The notes beneath the pieces are model-generated. The model made no database searches, was not told the DNA's origin, and worked only from the letters and a program-made list of their open reading frames with translations. Positions 41,672 through 50,158 of a DNA stretch of 64,000 bases are shown here, piece after piece. The number at the start of each line of letters is the position of its first letter. Positions within the stretch are counted from its first letter, which is position 1. Position numbers and translations under genes: made by a program. The DNA is from Oscillospiraceae bacterium (GTDB lineage Bacteria; Bacillota; Clostridia; Oscillospirales; Oscillospiraceae), in the NCBI GenBank assembly GCA_902760845.1, contig CACWHX010000001.1:30738-94737 (forward strand), given 5' to 3'.

Positions 41672-41857
41672 TTACCAGGAAGCCTTTCTTACGCCGGGGA
41701 TCTGGCCCTTGTACGCCAGCTCCCGGAAGCAGATGCGGCAAATGCCGTAATTGCGCAGATAGGCGTGGGGGCGGCCGCAGATCTTGCAGCGGTTGTACTT
41801 GCGGGTGGAGTACTTCGCCGGGGCCTGCTGCTTGAGGATCATTGATTTTTTAGCCAT
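41672..41857 (-). CDS. rpsN: Small subunit ribosomal protein S14, type Z
   Basis: 61 residues, the short zinc-binding form. [20 protein letters not shown] shows both CxxC pairs. It starts with [15 protein letters not shown] and ends PGVRKASW as usual. It lies 15 bases after rplE; the next gene rpsH is 311 bases away instead of the usual few. Confidence 0.97.
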   Translation of the reverse strand: MAKKSMILKQQAPAKYSTRKYNRCKICGRPHAYLRNYGICRICFRELAYKGQIPGVRKASW

Positions 41858-41872
41858 GGTCTTCCTCCTCCC

Positions 41873-42415
41873 TTAAGCGTTGACGAACGGAGCGCCCATG
41901 AGGCGGAGCAGCTCGCGCGCCTCCTCATCGGTGTTCGCGGTGGTGATGATGGCAATGTTCATGCCGCGGAGCTTCTCGATCTTGTCATACTCGATCTCGG
42001 GGAAGATGATCTGCTCCTTGAGACCCAGGCTGTAGTTGCCGCGGCCGTCGAATGCGTCGGCCGAGATGCCGCGGAAGTCGCGGACGCGGGGCAGCGCGAT
42101 GTTGAGCAGGCGGTCAAGAAACTCCCACATGCGGTCCTGCCGCAGCGTGACCTTGACGCCGACGTGCATCCCCTCGCGGAGCTTGAAGTTCGCGACGGAC
42201 TTCTTCGCGACGGTGGCGACGGCCTTCTGGCCGGTGATCGCGGTGATGTCCTTGATGACGGCCTCGAGCGCCTTGGCGTTGTCCTTGCAGTCGCCGCAGC
42301 CGACGGAGACGACGATCTTGTCGATCTTCGGGATCTGCATGACGGATTTGTACTGGAATTTTTCCATCAGCGCGGGAGCGACTTCCTGCTGGTACTTGGT
42401 TTTCATGGTAGGCAT
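41873..42415 (-). CDS. rplE: Large subunit ribosomal protein L5
   Basis: 180 residues; binds 5S rRNA and touches the P-site tRNA. It is recognised by [44 protein letters not shown] and the end [15 protein letters not shown]. The ATG at 42415 follows AAGGAG by about 10 bases; a longer open frame upstream covers the end of rplX and is spurious. Confidence 0.97.
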   Translation of the reverse strand: MPTMKTKYQQEVAPALMEKFQYKSVMQIPKIDKIVVSVGCGDCKDNAKALEAVIKDITAITGQKAVATVAKKSVANFKLREGMHVGVKVTLRQDRMWEFLDRLLNIALPRVRDFRGISADAFDGRGNYSLGLKEQIIFPEIEYDKIEKLRGMNIAIITTANTDEEARELLRLMGAPFVNA

Positions 42416-42434
42416 GGTTTCGTCACTCCTTTCC

Positions 42435-42764
42435 TCACAGCTCGGCGCCGCACTTTTTGCAGACGCGGACGCTCTTGTTTTTCTCCACACCGGAGATGGT
42501 CACCTTCGCGAGCTTGTGGCCGACGCGGGTCGATTTGCCGCACTTCGGGCAGACGACCTGCACCTTGCTGGCGTAGATGGGGATCTCGACCTTGATGATG
42601 CCGCCCTCTTCGCCCTGCTTGCGGGGCTTCTGGTGCTTGGTGGCCACGTTCACGCCCGCCACGATGACCTTTCTGTTCTTCGGGTCGGCGACGAGCACCT
42701 TGCCCTGCTTGCCCTTATCCTTGCCGGAGAGGACAACCACTGTATCGTCTTTTCTGATATTCAT
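42435..42764 (-). CDS. rplX: Large subunit ribosomal protein L24, with cysteine pairs
   Basis: 109 residues; assembly initiator of the 50S. The KOW motif is in [18 protein letters not shown]. The C-terminal half contains [11 protein letters not shown] and CKKCGAEL, two CxxC pairs likely to hold zinc, a form common in Clostridia but absent from Bacillus subtilis L24. It lies between rplN and rplE. Confidence 0.96.
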   Translation of the reverse strand: MNIRKDDTVVVLSGKDKGKQGKVLVADPKNRKVIVAGVNVATKHQKPRKQGEEGGIIKVEIPIYASKVQVVCPKCGKSTRVGHKLAKVTISGVEKNKSVRVCKKCGAEL

Positions 42765-42776
42765 ACTGTGTCCTCC

Positions 42777-43148
42777 TCAAATGACTTCGGGCGCCAGCGA
42801 CAGGATCTTGATGAAATCGCTGTCGCGCAGCTCGCGGGCCACGGGCCCGAAAATACGGGTGCCGCGGGGGTTTTTATCCTCGCCGTTGATGAGCACCGCG
42901 GCGTTGTCGTCGAACCGGACATAGGTGCCGTCCGCGCGGCGGACTGCCTTGCTGGTACGTACGACGACGGCCTTGACGACGTCGCCCTTCTTCACGGAGC
43001 CGCCGGGGGCGGCCTTGCGCACGGAAGCCACGATCACATCGCCGATGCTGGCGTATTTCCGCTTTGATCCGCCGAGAACGCGGATGCACTTGATTTCCTT
43101 GGCGCCGGTATTGTCGGCAACCTTCAGAAAAGTCTCTTGCTGAATCAT
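42777..43148 (-). CDS. rplN: Large subunit ribosomal protein L14
   Basis: 123 residues. It is recognised by [21 protein letters not shown] at the N-terminus and [15 protein letters not shown] near the C-terminus. It contacts L19 and the 16S rRNA at an intersubunit bridge. It lies between rpsQ and rplX. Confidence 0.98.
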   Translation of the reverse strand: MIQQETFLKVADNTGAKEIKCIRVLGGSKRKYASIGDVIVASVRKAAPGGSVKKGDVVKAVVVRTSKAVRRADGTYVRFDDNAAVLINGEDKNPRGTRIFGPVARELRDSDFIKILSLAPEVI

Positions 43149-43160
43149 GTTGTTGCCTCC

Positions 43161-43424
43161 TTACTTCGCCTTTTCCACGATTTCGACCACGCGCCATCTC
43201 TTGTCCCTGGACAGGGGGCGGGTCTCCATCACGCGAACGGTATCGCCCACGCGGCACTCGTTGTTCTCGTCATGCGCCTTCAGGCGGTACGTTCTGCCGA
43301 TGATCTTCTTATACGTCTTGTGCGCGACGTGGTCAGCCACGGTGACGACGACGGTCTTATCCATCTTGTCGGACACGACCTTGCCGACGCGGGTCTTGCG
43401 GGAAGTCGTTCTGGTTTCGTTCAT
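43161..43424 (-). CDS. rpsQ: Small subunit ribosomal protein S17
   Basis: 87 residues; an early 16S rRNA-binding OB-fold protein. It is recognised by [19 protein letters not shown] and [20 protein letters not shown]. The ATG at 43424 lies 9 bases after AGGAGG; the alternative ATG at 43430 leaves only 3 bases. Confidence 0.96.
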   Translation of the reverse strand: MNETRTTSRKTRVGKVVSDKMDKTVVVTVADHVAHKTYKKIIGRTYRLKAHDENNECRVGDTVRVMETRPLSRDKRWRVVEIVEKAK

Positions 43425-43438
43425 TCTCATTTCCCTCC

Positions 43439-43633
43439 TCACTGCTCGAGCTCTTTTTCGCGGATCACGGTCTTGACTCGGGCAATGTCGCGCCGCACGG
43501 CTGAAATCTTAACGGGATTGTCAAGATGATTGGTAGCGTGCTGCATACGGAGCATGAACAGATCCTTCTTCAATTCCACGAGCTTGCTTTCCAGCTCAGC
43601 CGGGGACATGGAGCGAATTTCACTTGCCTTCAT
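43439..43633 (-). CDS. rpmC: Large subunit ribosomal protein L29
   Basis: 64 residues, two helices, at the tunnel exit where trigger factor and SRP dock. It is recognised by [21 protein letters not shown] and [16 protein letters not shown]. It overlaps the rplP end by four bases, so translation is coupled. Confidence 0.97.
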   Translation of the reverse strand: MKASEIRSMSPAELESKLVELKKDLFMLRMQHATNHLDNPVKISAVRRDIARVKTVIREKELEQ

Positions 43634-44064
43634 CTTGCTTCACCACCATTCTCGGTCTCTTCCCGCTTGACGATCTTCGTCTTGCAGGGCAGCTTGTGGC
43701 TCGCCAGACGCAGCGCCTCGCGGGCGGTTTCCTCCGGCACGCCGGCGATTTCAAACATGACGCGGCCGGGCTTCACGACGGCAACCCAGTACTCCGGGGA
43801 GCCCTTGCCGGAGCCCATGCGGGTCTCGGCGGGCTTCTGCGTGACGGGCTTGTCGGGGAAGATCTTGATCCAGACCTGGCCGCCGCGCTTGGTATAGCGC
43901 GTCATGGCGACACGGGCCGCTTCGATCTGGTTGGAGGTGATCCAGGACGGCTCGGTGGCCTGCAGGCCAAACTCACCGTAGGTGACCTTGTTGCCGCGGG
44001 TGGCCTTGCCGGTCATGCGGCCGCGCTGCACTCTGCGGTATTTCACTCTCTTGGGCATTAACAT
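43630..44064 (-). CDS. rplP: Large subunit ribosomal protein L16
   Basis: 144 residues; organises the A-site region of the 50S. It is recognised by [19 protein letters not shown] and [20 protein letters not shown]. Its ATG shares one base with the rpsC stop (TGATG) and has AGGAGG 9 bases upstream. Confidence 0.98.
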   Translation of the reverse strand: MLMPKRVKYRRVQRGRMTGKATRGNKVTYGEFGLQATEPSWITSNQIEAARVAMTRYTKRGGQVWIKIFPDKPVTQKPAETRMGSGKGSPEYWVAVVKPGRVMFEIAGVPEETAREALRLASHKLPCKTKIVKREETENGGEAR

Positions 44065-44960
44065 CAGTCATTGCCTCCTTCCTTGGGGGCAGCGGGCGCT
44101 GCCGGACGCGGCGGACGGCTGGCGTTGGCGCCGCCCTGGGGCCGGTTTCCGCCCTGATAGCCGCCCTGCGGCCGGCTGCCGCCGGCGCCCTGACGGTCGC
44201 GATTGTAGCTGCCGCCGCCTCTGCGGTCGCGGTTATATCCGCCGCGGCCTCTGCGGTCACCGTCGCGGCGATCGCGCCGGCGGTCGTCGCGCCGGTTGAG
44301 ATCCATCGTGCGCGGCGTGGTGCGCAGCGTCTGGGAAAGGATCTCGCCCTTGTAGATCCAGACCTTTACGCCCACGCGGCCATAGGTCGTGGCCGCCTCC
44401 GCGAAGCCGTACTCAATGTCGGCGCGGATGGTCTGCAGCGGGATGGTGCCCTCGTGATAGCACTCGGTGCGGGCGATTTCGGCGCCGCCCAGACGGCCGG
44501 AGCACATAATCTTGATGCCGCGGGCGCCCATTCTCATGGCGCGGCCCATGGCATTTTTCATCGCGCGGCGGAAGCCGATGCGCTTTTCCAGCTGCGCGGC
44601 GATGTTCTCCGCGACGAGCTGCGCGTTCGTATCCGGCGTGCGCACCTCGACGATGGAGAGGGCGACGGGCTTGCCGATCATCTTCTCGACCTCGAGGCGG
44701 ATGCGCTCGATCTCCGCGCCGCCCTTGCCGATGACGACGCCGGGGCGGGAGCAGTGGATAAAGATGCGCACCTTCGCGCTGTCGCGCTCGATCTCGATAT
44801 TGGGGACGCCTGCGGAATACAGGGTCTTCTTCAGATACTCACGAATCTTGTAATCCTCAACGATCAGGTCGCCGACCTTTTCGTCGCGCGCGTACCAGCG
44901 GGAATCCCAATCCTTGATGACGCCGACGCGCATACCGTGCGGGTGAACTTTCTGTCCCAT
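44064..44960 (-). CDS. rpsC: Small subunit ribosomal protein S3 with a long Arg/Gly/Asn-rich tail
   Basis: 298 residues, about 75 more than usual. Residues 1-213 are ordinary S3: KH domain with [14 protein letters not shown], and the C-terminal domain ending in [12 protein letters not shown]. From about residue 215 an unusual disordered tail follows: an Asp/Arg block ([19 protein letters not shown]), then repeats [18 protein letters not shown] and RPQGG, then a Pro/Ala end. Such RGG/NRD-type tails bind RNA in other proteins. S3 forms the mRNA entry site, so the tail would lie near incoming mRNA. The reading frame is intact and rplP follows directly. Confidence 0.96.
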   Translation of the reverse strand: MGQKVHPHGMRVGVIKDWDSRWYARDEKVGDLIVEDYKIREYLKKTLYSAGVPNIEIERDSAKVRIFIHCSRPGVVIGKGGAEIERIRLEVEKMIGKPVALSIVEVRTPDTNAQLVAENIAAQLEKRIGFRRAMKNAMGRAMRMGARGIKIMCSGRLGGAEIARTECYHEGTIPLQTIRADIEYGFAEAATTYGRVGVKVWIYKGEILSQTLRTTPRTMDLNRRDDRRRDRRDGDRRGRGGYNRDRRGGGSYNRDRQGAGGSRPQGGYQGGNRPQGGANASRPPRPAAPAAPKEGGND

Positions 44961-44975
44961 ATTCTGCCTCCTCCC

Positions 44976-45323
44976 TTAGTCCTTCTCAGCCACGACGATG
45001 GTGATGTGGCTGGTGCGCTTGTTGATGCGGTACATACGGCCCTGCGCTCTCGGGCGGCCCCGCTTGAGAATGGGGCCGGCGCCGCAGTAAGCCTCGGCGA
45101 CATAGAGCTTGTCGGGGTCCATCTCAAAGTTGTTCTCCGCATTGGAGCAAGCGCTCTTGAGGAGCTTGAGCATCGGCTCGCAGGCGGCCTTTGGCGTGTG
45201 CGCCATATAGGCCTCGGCGATCTTCGTGTCCTGGCCGCGGATCATGTCGCAGACGATCTGGACCTTGCGGGGAGCGATGCGGGCATATTTCAGCTCAGCC
45301 CGTGCAGTTTTCTTTTCTTCCAT
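44976..45323 (-). CDS. rplV: Large subunit ribosomal protein L22
   Basis: 115 residues; lines the exit tunnel, where its hairpin meets nascent chains and macrolides. It is recognised by RIAPRKVQIVCDMIRGQ and the hairpin part GPILKRGRPRAQGRMYRINKR. It lies between rpsS and rpsC. Confidence 0.98.
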   Translation of the reverse strand: MEEKKTARAELKYARIAPRKVQIVCDMIRGQDTKIAEAYMAHTPKAACEPMLKLLKSACSNAENNFEMDPDKLYVAEAYCGAGPILKRGRPRAQGRMYRINKRTSHITIVVAEKD

Positions 45324-45335
45324 GGTTCCTCCCCC

Positions 45336-45611
45336 TTACTTTCCTGCGGTCTTGCTGCCGGCGTGACCACGGAAGGTGCGCGTCGGCGCAAATTCGCCCA
45401 GCTTGTGGCCGACCATATCCTCGGTGATATACACCGGCACATGGCGGCGACCGTCGTGGACGGCGATGGTGTGTCCGACAAAGGACGGGAAAATGGTGGA
45501 CGCGCGGCTCCAGGTCTTGACGACCTTCTTTTCGCCGGACTTGTTCATGGCGTCAACACGCTTCAGGAGCTCCGGAGCGGCGAACGGGCCTTTTTTCACA
45601 CTTCTGCTCAT
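45336..45611 (-). CDS. rpsS: Small subunit ribosomal protein S19
   Basis: 91 residues; 30S head, pairs with S13. It is recognised by [40 protein letters not shown] and [14 protein letters not shown]. It lies between rplB and rplV. Confidence 0.98.
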   Translation of the reverse strand: MSRSVKKGPFAAPELLKRVDAMNKSGEKKVVKTWSRASTIFPSFVGHTIAVHDGRRHVPVYITEDMVGHKLGEFAPTRTFRGHAGSKTAGK

Positions 45612-45626
45612 TTACGTTTCCCCTCC

Positions 45627-46463
<837 letters not shown>

Positions 46464-46477
46464 TCTCGTTTACCTCC

Positions 46478-46774
46478 TTACGCCATGCCCTCGAAGATTT
46501 CGATGTTCTTCGAATCGGCGGAGAGCTTGACCACGGCCTTCTTGCGCCTGGCGGTCATGCCGGAGGGATTGGCCCCGACGCGCTTTTCCTTCGGGTGGAT
46601 GACGGTGGTGGTCACCTTGATGACCTTGACGTCGAAGATCTCTTCGATCGCCTTTTTGATCTCGATCTTTCCGGCGTCGGGGGCGACTTCGAACACATAC
46701 TTTTTGATGTCGAGGTCCTCCATGGACTGCTCGGTGATGATCGGGCGGAGAATGACGTCGTATGCGGTTCTCAT
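46478..46774 (-). CDS. rplW: Large subunit ribosomal protein L23
   Basis: 98 residues; tunnel-exit docking site for trigger factor and SRP. It is recognised by DVILRPIITEQSMEDLD, FEVAPDAGKIEIKKAIEEIF and HPKEKRVG. Its start overlaps the rplD end by four bases. Confidence 0.97.
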   Translation of the reverse strand: MRTAYDVILRPIITEQSMEDLDIKKYVFEVAPDAGKIEIKKAIEEIFDVKVIKVTTTVIHPKEKRVGANPSGMTARRKKAVVKLSADSKNIEIFEGMA

Positions 46775-47394
46775 GCGAACACCTCCTCGATTTTCCGGAG
46801 CGCGGCCTGATCGACGATCAGAACGCGGTTGTTCAGGATCTCATAGGGGCTGAGAATGGTGGCGGTCGTGCTGGTCACGCCGGGGATGTTGCGGGCGCTC
46901 TTGACGACGTTCTCGTCCACGTTCTCGGTGATGACGAGCGCCTTGCCCTGCACGCCGAGCTGATCCAGAAACGCCTTGAACGTCCTGGTCTTGATCTCGT
47001 CGAGATGCAGGCCGTCGATGACCAGGATCTCGCTCTCGGCGGCCTTGGCGCTCAGCGCGCTCTTGAGCGCGAGGCGCTTGACCTTCTTGTTGAGGGAATA
47101 GCTGTAATCACGCGGCTTCGGCGCGAACGCGACGCCGCCGTGCGTCCAGACCGGGGAGCCCTTGTAGCCGGCGCGGGCGCGGCCCGTCCCCTTCTGGCGC
47201 CAGGGCTTGGCGGTCGTATAGGAAACCTCGCCCTTGGTCAGCGCGCTCTGCGTGCCCTGGCGGCGGTTTGCCAGATGATTTTTGACAGCGTCATGCAGCA
47301 CGGACTGATTCGGTTCCACCCCGAAAATCGCATCGGAGAGCGTAACCTCGCCGACCTGCTCGCCGGCCATGTTGTAAAGATTTGCTTTCGGCAT
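46771..47394 (-). CDS. rplD: Large subunit ribosomal protein L4
   Basis: 207 residues; tunnel-wall protein and, in Escherichia coli, the repressor of the S10 operon. It is recognised by RRQGTQSALTKGEV, PWRQKGTGRARAGYKGSPVW and PKPRDYSYSLNKKVKR. It lies between rplC and rplW, overlapping the latter. Confidence 0.97.
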   Translation of the reverse strand: MPKANLYNMAGEQVGEVTLSDAIFGVEPNQSVLHDAVKNHLANRRQGTQSALTKGEVSYTTAKPWRQKGTGRARAGYKGSPVWTHGGVAFAPKPRDYSYSLNKKVKRLALKSALSAKAAESEILVIDGLHLDEIKTRTFKAFLDQLGVQGKALVITENVDENVVKSARNIPGVTSTTATILSPYEILNNRVLIVDQAALRKIEEVFA

Positions 47395-47412
47395 TTCTTG
47401 TCTCTCCTTTCC

Positions 47413-48132
47413 TTACTTTCTGGCGGATGCCTTCTGCGGGTTGCGGCCGGACGCCTTCTGCGGGTTCGAGGAGATGCCGGCGTCGCCCTTCTTGACGATC
47501 TGCGTCTTGACCGTGCTCTTGACGTACACGATGCCGCCCTTCGGGCCGGGGATCGCGCCGCGGATGACGATCATATTGAGCTCGGGATCGACCTTGACCA
47601 CGTCCAGGTTCTGCACCGTGACCTGCTCCACGCCCATGTGACCGGCCTGCTTTTTGCCCGGGAAGATACGGGATGGATCGGTGCTGGAGCCCATGGAGCC
47701 GGCATGACGGTGGACCGGGCCGCCGCCGTGGCTGGTGGGGGTGCGGCCCTGGCCGTAGCGCTTGACGACGCCGGCGTAGCCCTTGCCCTTGCTGATGCCC
47801 GTAACGTCAACCTTGTCGCCCTCGGCGAACACGTCGGCCTTCAGAACATCGCCCACGTTGACGGAATCGCAGTCCTCAAGCCGGAATTCCTTGAGGTGCT
47901 TCTTGTAGCCGACGCCGGCCTTGTCCAGATGGCCCTTTTCCGGCTTTGTCAGCTTTTTCTCGGCCACGTCGCCAAAGCCGAGCTGGACGGCGTTGTAGCC
48001 TTCCTTTTCCAGGGTCGCCTTCGCGGTGACCGTGCAGGGGCCGGCCTCGATCACCGTGACCGGGACGACCTTGCCCGCTTCATCGAAGATCTGCGTCATG
48101 CCGATCTTTTTGCCGATGATGGCTTTCTTCAT
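47413..48132 (-). CDS. rplC: Large subunit ribosomal protein L3 with a short repeated tail
   Basis: 239 residues, some 25 more than usual. It is recognised by [41 protein letters not shown] and [21 protein letters not shown]. The extra C-terminus holds a direct repeat, [18 protein letters not shown], encoded by two identical 14-base blocks 24 bases apart (47429-47442 and 47453-47466). It lies 170 bases after rpsJ, an unusually wide gap. Confidence 0.97.
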   Translation of the reverse strand: MKKAIIGKKIGMTQIFDEAGKVVPVTVIEAGPCTVTAKATLEKEGYNAVQLGFGDVAEKKLTKPEKGHLDKAGVGYKKHLKEFRLEDCDSVNVGDVLKADVFAEGDKVDVTGISKGKGYAGVVKRYGQGRTPTSHGGGPVHRHAGSMGSSTDPSRIFPGKKQAGHMGVEQVTVQNLDVVKVDPELNMIVIRGAIPGPKGGIVYVKSTVKTQIVKKGDAGISSNPQKASGRNPQKASARK

Positions 48133-48303
48133 ATGAGGTTCCTCCTTCAGGTTATTGGTCAGCTCGCTTGGGCATATCTTATAGAAGTATCCCAGAGGCT
48201 GCTGACTTGACCCGTCCGCACACGCAAGCTGCGGACTGTGGATCGTTGATGGATGTCGGTCTGCAAACGCTTCAAAGGTTTGCAGTCTGATGAATAAGAG
48301 CGC
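48133..48303 (-). other. Structured spacer between rpsJ and rplC
   Basis: No ORF. It holds a long imperfect hairpin (48158-48163 with 48201-48206, inner arms 48169-48176 with 48188-48194), a 7-bp stem GTCCGCA (48214-48220 with 48230-48236) and an 8-bp stem CTGCAAAC (48261-48268 with 48278-48285). The rplC ribosome site AGGAGG sits at its downstream end. It could be a leader for regulating rplC and later genes; this is inference. Confidence 0.45.
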
Positions 48304-48621
48304 TTACAGCTTGATGTCGATCTCGACGCCCGCGGGCAGCTCCAGATTCATCAGCGCCTCGACCGTCTTCTGGGTCGGGTTCATGATGTCGATCAGGCGC
48401 TTGTGGGTGCGGCGCTCAAACTGCTCGCGGCTGTCCTTATACTTGTGGACGGCGCGCAGGATCGTGACGATCTCCGTCCGCGTCGGCAGCGGGATCGGGC
48501 CGGAGACCTGCGCCTCGGTGCGCTTGGCGGTCTCGACGATCTTTTCCGCAGCCTTGTCGATCAGCTGGTGATCGTACGCCTTGAGACGGATGCGGATCAT
48601 TTTCTTGTTGCTGGTTGCCAT
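48304..48621 (-). CDS. rpsJ: Small subunit ribosomal protein S10
   Basis: 105 residues; 30S head protein and, as NusE, part of transcription antitermination complexes. It is recognised by [49 protein letters not shown] content and [17 protein letters not shown]. It is the first gene of the S10 operon, behind a leader of about 290 bases and the promoter at 48917-48945. Confidence 0.98.
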   Translation of the reverse strand: MATSNKKMIRIRLKAYDHQLIDKAAEKIVETAKRTEAQVSGPIPLPTRTEIVTILRAVHKYKDSREQFERRTHKRLIDIMNPTQKTVEALMNLELPAGVEIDIKL

Positions 48622-48910
48622 GTGGTTTTTCCTCCGTTACGAAATGATTGGCAGCATTGGGTCTGCCATATGGATTCGCACGGGTGAGACTTTCCTACAC
48701 CGTTCCGTGCGTATCAAACCCTGTCCGAAAAACAAACCGGCGCTCTGCCGGTCGTTCCCGCACAGGTGATATACGCGGTGCAGGGGGTTCTCAGCCGCCC
48801 GATTGCCTGCCGGTCGCCCGGCAGCGGACATACTCCACGGAAGTTACCGGGTTTTTGCCCGCAATCTCCCGCTTCATCGCATACTACGCCCATACCCTAC
48901 GCACAGGCGC
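48622..48910 (-). promoter_or_regulatory. Long 5' leader of the S10 operon
   Basis: About 290 bases between the predicted transcription start and rpsJ, without a convincing ORF. Several GC-rich hairpins are possible, for example CTGCCGG (48807-48813 with 48818-48824). In Escherichia coli an S10 leader of similar position is the target of L4; whether that holds here is unknown. Confidence 0.55.
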
Positions 48911-48916
48911 TTTCTT

Positions 48917-48960
48917 AGAATAGCAAAATCCCCCTTGCTTGTCAAGAGGGATTTTGCTAT
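48917..48960 (-). promoter_or_regulatory. S10 operon promoter inside a 13-bp palindrome
   Basis: Minus strand: TTGACA (48940-48945), a 17-base spacer and TATTCT (48917-48922). A perfect 13-bp inverted repeat, ATAGCAAAATCCC (48920-48932) with GGGATTTTGCTAT (48948-48960), encloses the -35 box in its loop and shares its left arm with spacer and -10. On the plus strand the palindrome is followed by a T-run. Confidence 0.85.
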
Positions 48961-48998
48961 TTTTTCCGAAAACTTTTTTGGCGGGCGCAAAGGCGGCC

Positions 48999-49268
48999 TC
49001 ACGCATCCTCCCCCGCGGCGCGGACGGCGGCGGCCGCGGCCTCCGCCTCCGCCAGCAGCGCACGCGCTCGCTCGCGGAGCACGGCGCCCGCCGGCGTCAG
49101 CGTGACGGCGTGGCGCGCGCGGGAAAAGAGCCGCGCGCCCAGCTCCCGCTCCAGCGCGGCCACAGCGCGGCTCGTCGTGGAATGGCTCACAAACAGGCGC
49201 TTTGCCGCGCCCGTAAAGCTGCCGCTCTCCGCCACAGCCAGAAAGATCCGAAGCTGCTCCAGCTCCAT
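48999..49268 (-). CDS. LysR-type DNA-binding domain without effector domain
   Basis: An 89-residue protein that matches only the N-terminal winged helix and linker helix of LysR regulators (MELEQLRIFLAVAESGSFTGAAKRLF, SHSTTSRAVAALERELGARL, VTLTPAGAVLRERA). It stops in an Ala-rich helix. Full LysR proteins have about 200 more residues. The start has GGAGGTGA at a good distance and the frame is intact, so it may be a working small regulator. It could also be the remnant of a truncated gene; no effector-domain remains are visible between 48.92 and 49.0 kb. It lies between cdd and the S10 promoter. Confidence 0.7.
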   Translation of the reverse strand: MELEQLRIFLAVAESGSFTGAAKRLFVSHSTTSRAVAALERELGARLFSRARHAVTLTPAGAVLRERARALLAEAEAAAAAVRAAGEDA

Positions 49269-49317
49269 AGACGGTTCACCTCCGTGATGTGCGCTGCGCA
49301 TGCCGCACAGGCTGAAG

Positions 49318-49338
49318 CCGGCGAAAGCGTTTCGCCGG
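49318..49338. terminator. Hairpin after cdd
   Basis: A perfect 9-bp stem CCGGCGAAA (49318-49326 with 49330-49338) with loop GCG, five bases beyond the cdd stop on the minus strand. No T-run follows, so it is a weak terminator or an mRNA-protecting hairpin. Confidence 0.4.
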
Positions 49339-49343
49339 GCGGT

Positions 49344-49721
49344 TCAAAAGTGAAAGGTATACGGCATCAGCTCGCTCAGCTTATTGGACACATAGCGGCC
49401 GCTCTTGGCCGAGAGGACCTCGATCTCCGGCGCAAACTCCGCCAGAAACTGCCGGCACGCGCCGCAGGGATAGCAGTACCCCTCCCCGTCGCCGTAGACC
49501 GCGATGCGGATAAAGTCCCGGTGTCCCTCGCTGACGGCCTTGCACACGGCGGTGCGCTCGGCGCAGATCGTGCTGCCAAGCGCGGCGTTTTCCACATTGC
49601 ACCCGGTAAACACGGTGCCGTCGGCGCACTCGAGCGCCGCACCCACCGGAAAGTGCGAGTACGGCACATAGGCGTTCTTCGACGCCTGCACCGCCAGGTC
49701 GATCAAGTCTCTGTCTGTCAT
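49344..49721 (-). CDS. cdd: Cytidine deaminase
   Basis: 125 residues; deaminates cytidine and deoxycytidine for pyrimidine salvage. The zinc-site motifs are ICAERTAV (Cys and catalytic Glu) and PCGACRQ. VPYSHFPVGAAL and FTGCNVENA are the substrate-binding parts. This is the small homotetrameric form. It overlaps the gtrA end by four bases and is the last closely linked gene of the secA operon. Confidence 0.96.
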   Translation of the reverse strand: MTDRDLIDLAVQASKNAYVPYSHFPVGAALECADGTVFTGCNVENAALGSTICAERTAVCKAVSEGHRDFIRIAVYGDGEGYCYPCGACRQFLAEFAPEIEVLSAKSGRYVSNKLSELMPYTFHF

Positions 49722-50158
49722 GCTTCGTCGCCCCCTTCCCGTTTTTGTCCGTGCTCCGGCTTGACGCGGAACACCAGATATTTATAGCCCACATAGTTCA
49801 CCAGAGAGACCTCCAGCGTCACGAAGAACTTCGCAAAGTAGGCGTTCATGCCCCAGCGCGTCAGCAGCGCGATCAGCCACGCGCTGATGAGCAGGGAAAA
49901 CACGTTCCACGCGGCGAATTTGATAAACTTCAGCCACGGCCGCTCGTGCCCGTCCCGGAACGTAAAGTGTCCGTTGAGCAGATAGCTGCTGATCGCGCCG
50001 ACAAAGTAGCCGACGCCCTGGCTGACATGCGGCGTCAGATGCACAAGCTCGTAGGAGAGCGTGAACGCGCCCCAGTCGAGAAAGGTATCAAGGATTCCGA
50101 TCATCGCGTAGGACGCAAAACGCCGGATGCTTTTGGGGAGTGTCTCAAACCATTTCAT
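49718..50158 (-). CDS. GtrA-family membrane protein
   Basis: 146 residues with four transmembrane helices. The GtrA family includes flippase-like proteins for polyprenyl-linked sugars used in cell-surface glycosylation. Family marks are the N-terminal RRFASYAMIGILDTFLDWG and the FLNGHFTFR-like YLLNGHFTFRD. It overlaps both neighbours by four bases (the lipoprotein gene upstream, cdd downstream). The sugar carried is unknown. Confidence 0.85.
   Translation of the reverse strand: MKWFETLPKSIRRFASYAMIGILDTFLDWGAFTLSYELVHLTPHVSQGVGYFVGAISSYLLNGHFTFRDGHERPWLKFIKFAAWNVFSLLISAWLIALLTRWGMNAYFAKFFVTLEVSLVNYVGYKYLVFRVKPEHGQKREGGDEA

Noticed and set aside
48637..48831. Possible leader peptide (64 codons) in the S10 leader
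   Set aside because: No ribosome site at a suitable distance and no sign of coding bias; the region is better explained as structured leader RNA.
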